A DNA stretch of 64,000 bases, taken from the NCBI RefSeq assembly GCF_029870285.1, contig NZ_JACSYA010000003.1:186001-250000 (forward strand). The letters run 5' to 3'. Below, one piece after another: positions 60,904-64,000 of this stretch. Position numbers and translations under genes: made by a program. Source of the DNA: Delftia sp. PS-11. Its GTDB lineage: Bacteria > Pseudomonadota > Gammaproteobacteria > Burkholderiales > Burkholderiaceae_C. A model generated the notes under the pieces. The model saw nothing but the letters and a program-made list of their open reading frames with translations, was not told the DNA's origin and searched no databases. Positions within the stretch are counted from its first letter, which is position 1. Each line of letters starts with the position of its first letter.

Positions 60904-61019
60904 AAATGTAAGTGGTTGGATTCATCAAAGGGTGTGCCGCACCCGGATGCGCGACTGACAAAGGCTGGCCATGCCATGAGGCTTGGCCCACGATGGGCTG
61001 ACACGCTTGTGGAGTAACA

Positions 61020-61469
61020 ATGCAGTCAATGCAAAAGCTTTCGGGCGAGCCGGCTGTTCCCATGCCCGTCATGGTGGCAGCAGGCCTGCAGGACGCCCTG
61101 CTGGTGGCGATGCACGATCTGCATCGCCTGGAAGGCCTGCTCAACCATGCGACGGAAAATCTGATGGCCCGCTTTGACGAGGCCCACAGCCAGCTGGGTG
61201 TTCAGGCGCTGGCAGCGCTGCCTCAGCTGGAGAATGCCCAGGCATCGTTGCGGCTGGCGGTGACAGAGTTGCAATTCCACGACATGTCCTCCCAACTGAT
61301 CGCCCATATTACGAAGACTTTGCAAGGTTGCGCAGCCCAGCTGGCTGCCGTCACCATGGGAGTCGACGAGGTGGAGGAGGAAGGGGCCTTGAGCCTGCCC
61401 CCGATCCCAGACCGGCCCAATCCTGTCACGCAAAGCGAGATGGACGCGGGTTCGGTTGAACTTTTCTGA
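61020..61469 (+). CDS. Small protein with CheZ-like catalytic motif
   Basis: A 149-residue helical protein upstream of cheY and cheA. It contains LQFHDMSSQLIAHI (85-98), strikingly like the CheZ active site DFHDLTGQVIARV of this same window: the D-x3-Q pair (D88 and Q92) is kept. The C terminus is acidic and ends SVELF, recalling the CheY-binding tail of CheZ. Long helices (about 20-105) fit a four-helix phosphatase. I infer a short CheZ-like CheY-P phosphatase or a helper that docks on CheY. The family is not recognised for certain. Confidence 0.6.
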   Translation: MQSMQKLSGEPAVPMPVMVAAGLQDALLVAMHDLHRLEGLLNHATENLMARFDEAHSQLGVQALAALPQLENAQASLRLAVTELQFHDMSSQLIAHITKTLQGCAAQLAAVTMGVDEVEEEGALSLPPIPDRPNPVTQSEMDAGSVELF

Positions 61470-61524
61470 GCGGTCCAGCCCATGCTGAAATCCACTTCTT
61501 ATTGCCCATCTGTTGGAGCTGTAC

Positions 61525-61887
61525 ATGCGATCGATTCTGGCTGTTGATGATTCCCCCTCGATGCGGAAGATGGTTTCCTTCACCCTCGCCGGTGCGGGAT
61601 TTCGGGTCGTTGAGGCCGTGGACGGTGTAGATGCACTCGAAAAGGCCCAGGTCGAAGAGGTTGATCTGGTCCTGGTCGATCAGAACATGCCTCGCCTGGA
61701 TGGCATCGGCCTGACACGCAAGCTGCGTGAAAATCCCCGCTTCCAGAACACCCCCATTCTGATCCTCACCACCGAATCCAGCGATCAGATGAAGCAGGCC
61801 GGGCGTGCGGCAGGCGCTACTGGCTGGCTGGTCAAGCCCTTCGATCCGAATCGTCTGATCGAAGTCATTCAAAAAGTGATGCGTTGA
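61525..61887 (+). CDS. cheY: CheY-like chemotaxis response regulator
   Basis: A 120-residue single receiver domain with D8 and D9 (ILAVDDSPSMRKM), D52 (LVDQNMPRLDG), the Thr in LTTESS and the Lys in WLVKPFDP. It is more divergent than the cheY at 12333. Start ATG 61525 follows GGAG; an upstream TTG at 61513 is unlikely. It precedes cheA by 40 bp and probably takes its phosphate from it. Confidence 0.92.
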   Translation: MRSILAVDDSPSMRKMVSFTLAGAGFRVVEAVDGVDALEKAQVEEVDLVLVDQNMPRLDGIGLTRKLRENPRFQNTPILILTTESSDQMKQAGRAAGATGWLVKPFDPNRLIEVIQKVMR

Positions 61888-61927
61888 GCCGATAAACCAG
61901 GGCAACAGCGAAAAAACAGGATCAATG

Positions 61928-64000
61928 ATGGCGGATCTACACCAGGAGGGAACGGGAGCGGGCGCGGATTTCGACCTGAGCCAGTTCTATCAAATCTTTT
62001 TCGAGGAAGCGGCCGAAAATCTCGACCAGATGGAGCAGATGCTGCTCAATCTGGATCTGTCGGCTGCCAACGACGAAGAACTCAACGGCATTTTCCGTTG
62101 CGCCCACTCGATCAAGGGTGGCGCAGCCACCTTCGGCTTCGCCGACGTGACCGAGCTGACGCACCGCATGGAGTCGCTGCTCGACCGTCTGCGCCGCCAC
62201 GAAATCACGCCGATACCTGAAATGGTCGACGTGCTGCTGGAGTCTGCTGACGCCAGCCGCAGCCTGCTGGCCCGCCATCAGGCTGGCGATGGGGGCGAGG
62301 CCATGTCCACGACCGACCTGGTGGCGCGCATCGAGGCGCTCGCCGAAGGCCGTGGCGCACCTGCCGCGCCCGCGCCTGCTCCGGCCCCCGTGGCCGAGCC
62401 GGCTGTGGCATCGGCGCCTGATGCTGCTGCGGCGCCGGCCGGTGGCATCGTGGGCACTCCGCCTGCCTCGGGTGGCCGGTCGCTGCAAGTGCTGATCGGC
62501 CCGCTCGAGCGCCCGGAGATGGTGGATGCCATCAAGGATCTGTTCCGCGACATTCCCGGCCTGGGGTGCATCGAGGAGCAGCCCTGCGAGCAGCCGCAAA
62601 GCCGGCGCTTCGCCGTGCAGACCACCTCCACCGATGAAGACCTGCTCGACCTGTTCGTCTTCCACGTGGCCAAGGAGCAGGTCCGCATCTCTGACGCTCC
62701 TGCACAGTCTGCCGCGCCTGCAGCCCCTGTCCACCATGATCCCGACGCGGGCCTGTCCTCCGTGGCGATTCCGTCTGCGGGTGACGCCTACGGCTTCTTC
62801 AGCGGTGCGCCAGGCCTGCCCAGCGCCGAGGCCGGCGCTGCCGCCAAGCCTGCCGCTGCCAAGGTGCCAGCCCAGTCGCAGCAGGCCCAGATGGAGTCGA
62901 CCAGCATCCGGGTATCGGTGGCCAAGGTGGACCAACTGATCAACCTGGTGGGCGAACTCGTCATCACCCAGGCCATGCTGGCGCAAAACAGCCGGGGCCT
63001 GGATGCCTCTGCCTACCAGCAGCTGCTGGCGGGCCTGGCCGACCTGGACCGCAACACGCGCGATCTGCAGGAATCGGTGATGTCGATCCGCATGATCCCC
63101 ATGTCCACCGTGTTCAGCCGCTTCCCGCGCATGCTGCGTGACCTGGCGAGCAAGCTGGGCAAGAAGATCGACTTGATCACCCTGGGTGAAGCCACCGAGC
63201 TGGACAAGGGGCTGGTCGAGAAGATCACCGACCCGCTGACCCACCTTGTGCGCAACAGCGTGGACCACGGCATCGAAATGCCCGAAGACCGCCTGGCGGC
63301 CGGCAAGTCCGAGCATGGCACGTTGACGCTGGCAGCCTCCCACCAGGGCGGCTCCATCGTCATCGAAGTGCGCGATGATGGCCGTGGCATGAACCGCGAA
63401 AGAATCCTCAAGAAGGCCCGCGAGCGCGGCATGGACGTCTCTGACAGCATGCCTGACCAGGACGTCTGGCAACTGATCTTTGCGCCGGGCTTCTCCACCG
63501 CCGAGGTCGTCACCGACGTTTCGGGCCGCGGCGTGGGCATGGATGTGGTCAAGCGCAACATCACGGCACTGGGCGGGTCGGTCGAAATCGAGTCCAACCA
63601 GGGCAAGGGCATGCGCGTGGCCGTGCGCCTGCCGCTGACGCTGGCCATCATGGATGGCATGTCGGTGGGCGTCAGCGACGAGGTCTACATCCTGCCGCTG
63701 TCCTCCGTGGTCGAGTCCTTCCAGGTCAATACCGAGGATGTCAACACCGTGGCCAACGGCACGCAGCTGGTCAAGGTCCGCGACGAGTACATGCCGGTGA
63801 TCGCGCTGGAAAAGACCTTCCAGGTGCCGCGCAGCGATGCCAGCCAGTCCAGCAACATCATGGTCGTGGTCGAATCCGACGGCAGCCGTGTGGCCCTGCT
63901 GGTCGATGAACTGCTGGGCCAGCACCAGGTCGTGGTCAAGAATCTGGAGACCAACTACCGCAAGGTGCCCAACGTCTCAGGCGCCACCATCCTGGGCGAT
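61928..64000 (+). CDS. cheA: Chemotaxis histidine kinase CheA (partial, runs off the window)
   Basis: At least 691 residues; the gene continues beyond 64000. HPt domain with phospho-His H60 (IFRCAHSIKGGAATFG), a Pro/Ala-rich linker (about 140-175), a P2-type CheY-binding domain (VLIGPLERPEMVDAIKDLF), a second Ala/Pro-rich linker, dimerisation domain (SVAKVDQLINLVGELVITQ), kinase domain with HLVRNSVDHGIE, RDDGRGMN and GRGVGMDVV, and the start of the CheW-like domain. It phosphorylates CheY and CheB. ATG 61928 is preferred over ATG 61925 by its spacing from AGGA. The last bases are coding. Confidence 0.96.
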   Translation, partial: MADLHQEGTGAGADFDLSQFYQIFFEEAAENLDQMEQMLLNLDLSAANDEELNGIFRCAHSIKGGAATFGFADVTELTHRMESLLDRLRRHEITPIPEMVDVLLESADASRSLLARHQAGDGGEAMSTTDLVARIEALAEGRGAPAAPAPAPAPVAEPAVASAPDAAAAPAGGIVGTPPASGGRSLQVLIGPLERPEMVDAIKDLFRDIPGLGCIEEQPCEQPQSRRFAVQTTSTDEDLLDLFVFHVAKEQVRISDAPAQSAAPAAPVHHDPDAGLSSVAIPSAGDAYGFFSGAPGLPSAEAGAAAKPAAAKVPAQSQQAQMESTSIRVSVAKVDQLINLVGELVITQAMLAQNSRGLDASAYQQLLAGLADLDRNTRDLQESVMSIRMIPMSTVFSRFPRMLRDLASKLGKKIDLITLGEATELDKGLVEKITDPLTHLVRNSVDHGIEMPEDRLAAGKSEHGTLTLAASHQGGSIVIEVRDDGRGMNRERILKKARERGMDVSDSMPDQDVWQLIFAPGFSTAEVVTDVSGRGVGMDVVKRNITALGGSVEIESNQGKGMRVAVRLPLTLAIMDGMSVGVSDEVYILPLSSVVESFQVNTEDVNTVANGTQLVKVRDEYMPVIALEKTFQVPRSDASQSSNIMVVVESDGSRVALLVDELLGQHQVVVKNLETNYRKVPNVSGATILGD

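Noticed and set aside
60904..61019. Possible sigma-28 promoter before the small CheZ-like gene (TCAAAGGG and downstream sequence)
   Set aside because: The -10 part does not match GCCGATAA at the correct spacing.

Overview
The window comes from a GC-rich, polarly flagellated betaproteobacterium, most likely a member of the Comamonadaceae (Comamonas, Delftia or Acidovorax-like). This rests on the gene order cheY-cheZ-flhB-flhA-flhF-(flhG-like)-fliA, the fliFGHIJKLMNOPQR block followed by chemotaxis genes, codon usage and protein style; genus is an inference. Almost the whole window is a flagellar and chemotaxis super-cluster.

Layout. 1-4969: non-flagellar genes (PhzF-like isomerase with a tandem pentapeptide insert, PLP aminotransferase, LysE exporter, divergent MocR/GntR regulator). 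4973-14741, minus strand: motA, motB, cheY, cheZ, flhB, flhA, flhF, a FlhG-like protein without a P-loop, and fliA. 14742-16241: a mostly non-coding interval with one small exported protein. 16242-25812: an AT-richer accessory island with a SPINDLY/O-GlcNAc-transferase-like glycosyltransferase, a DegT aminotransferase, a Rieske oxygenase, a truncated gene, an IS5-family element beside an IS3-family remnant, then (minus strand) an FkbM methyltransferase, a NeuD/PglD-like acyltransferase, an SDR reductase, a FabH-like ketosynthase and an acyl carrier protein. 25910-32728: three flagellins (one minus, two near-identical on plus), fliD, fliS, fliT. 32817-44761, minus: an HDOD protein, then flgL, K, J, I, H, G, F, E, D, C, B. 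44992-46563, plus: flgA, flgM, flgN. 46932-47249, minus: fliE. 47435-59061, plus: fliF-fliR. 59080-60903, minus: a NarL-type response regulator and a receiver-histidine kinase. 61020-64000, plus: a small protein carrying the CheZ catalytic-type motif, cheY, and cheA running off the end.

How the genes fit together. The flg/fli/flh genes give nearly a complete flagellum: export gate (FlhAB, FliOPQR), export ATPase (FliHIJ), MS ring (FliF), switch (FliGMN), rod, hook, P/L rings, junction proteins, cap and filament. FliA and FlgM form the late checkpoint, and sigma-28-like promoters are visible before a flagellin gene and before flgM. The island lies directly downstream of flagellin 1 in the same orientation. 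With its neighbours it encodes a plausible route to a filament glycan: a 4-amino-type sugar (aminotransferase), a short 3-oxo/3-hydroxyacyl group built on a dedicated ACP, N-acylation, O-methylation, an unusual Rieske oxidation, and attachment by a GT41-like enzyme. This is the most interesting system in the window. It resembles in outline the viosamine-type flagellin glycosylation islands of Pseudomonas, but the exact combination and product are inference.
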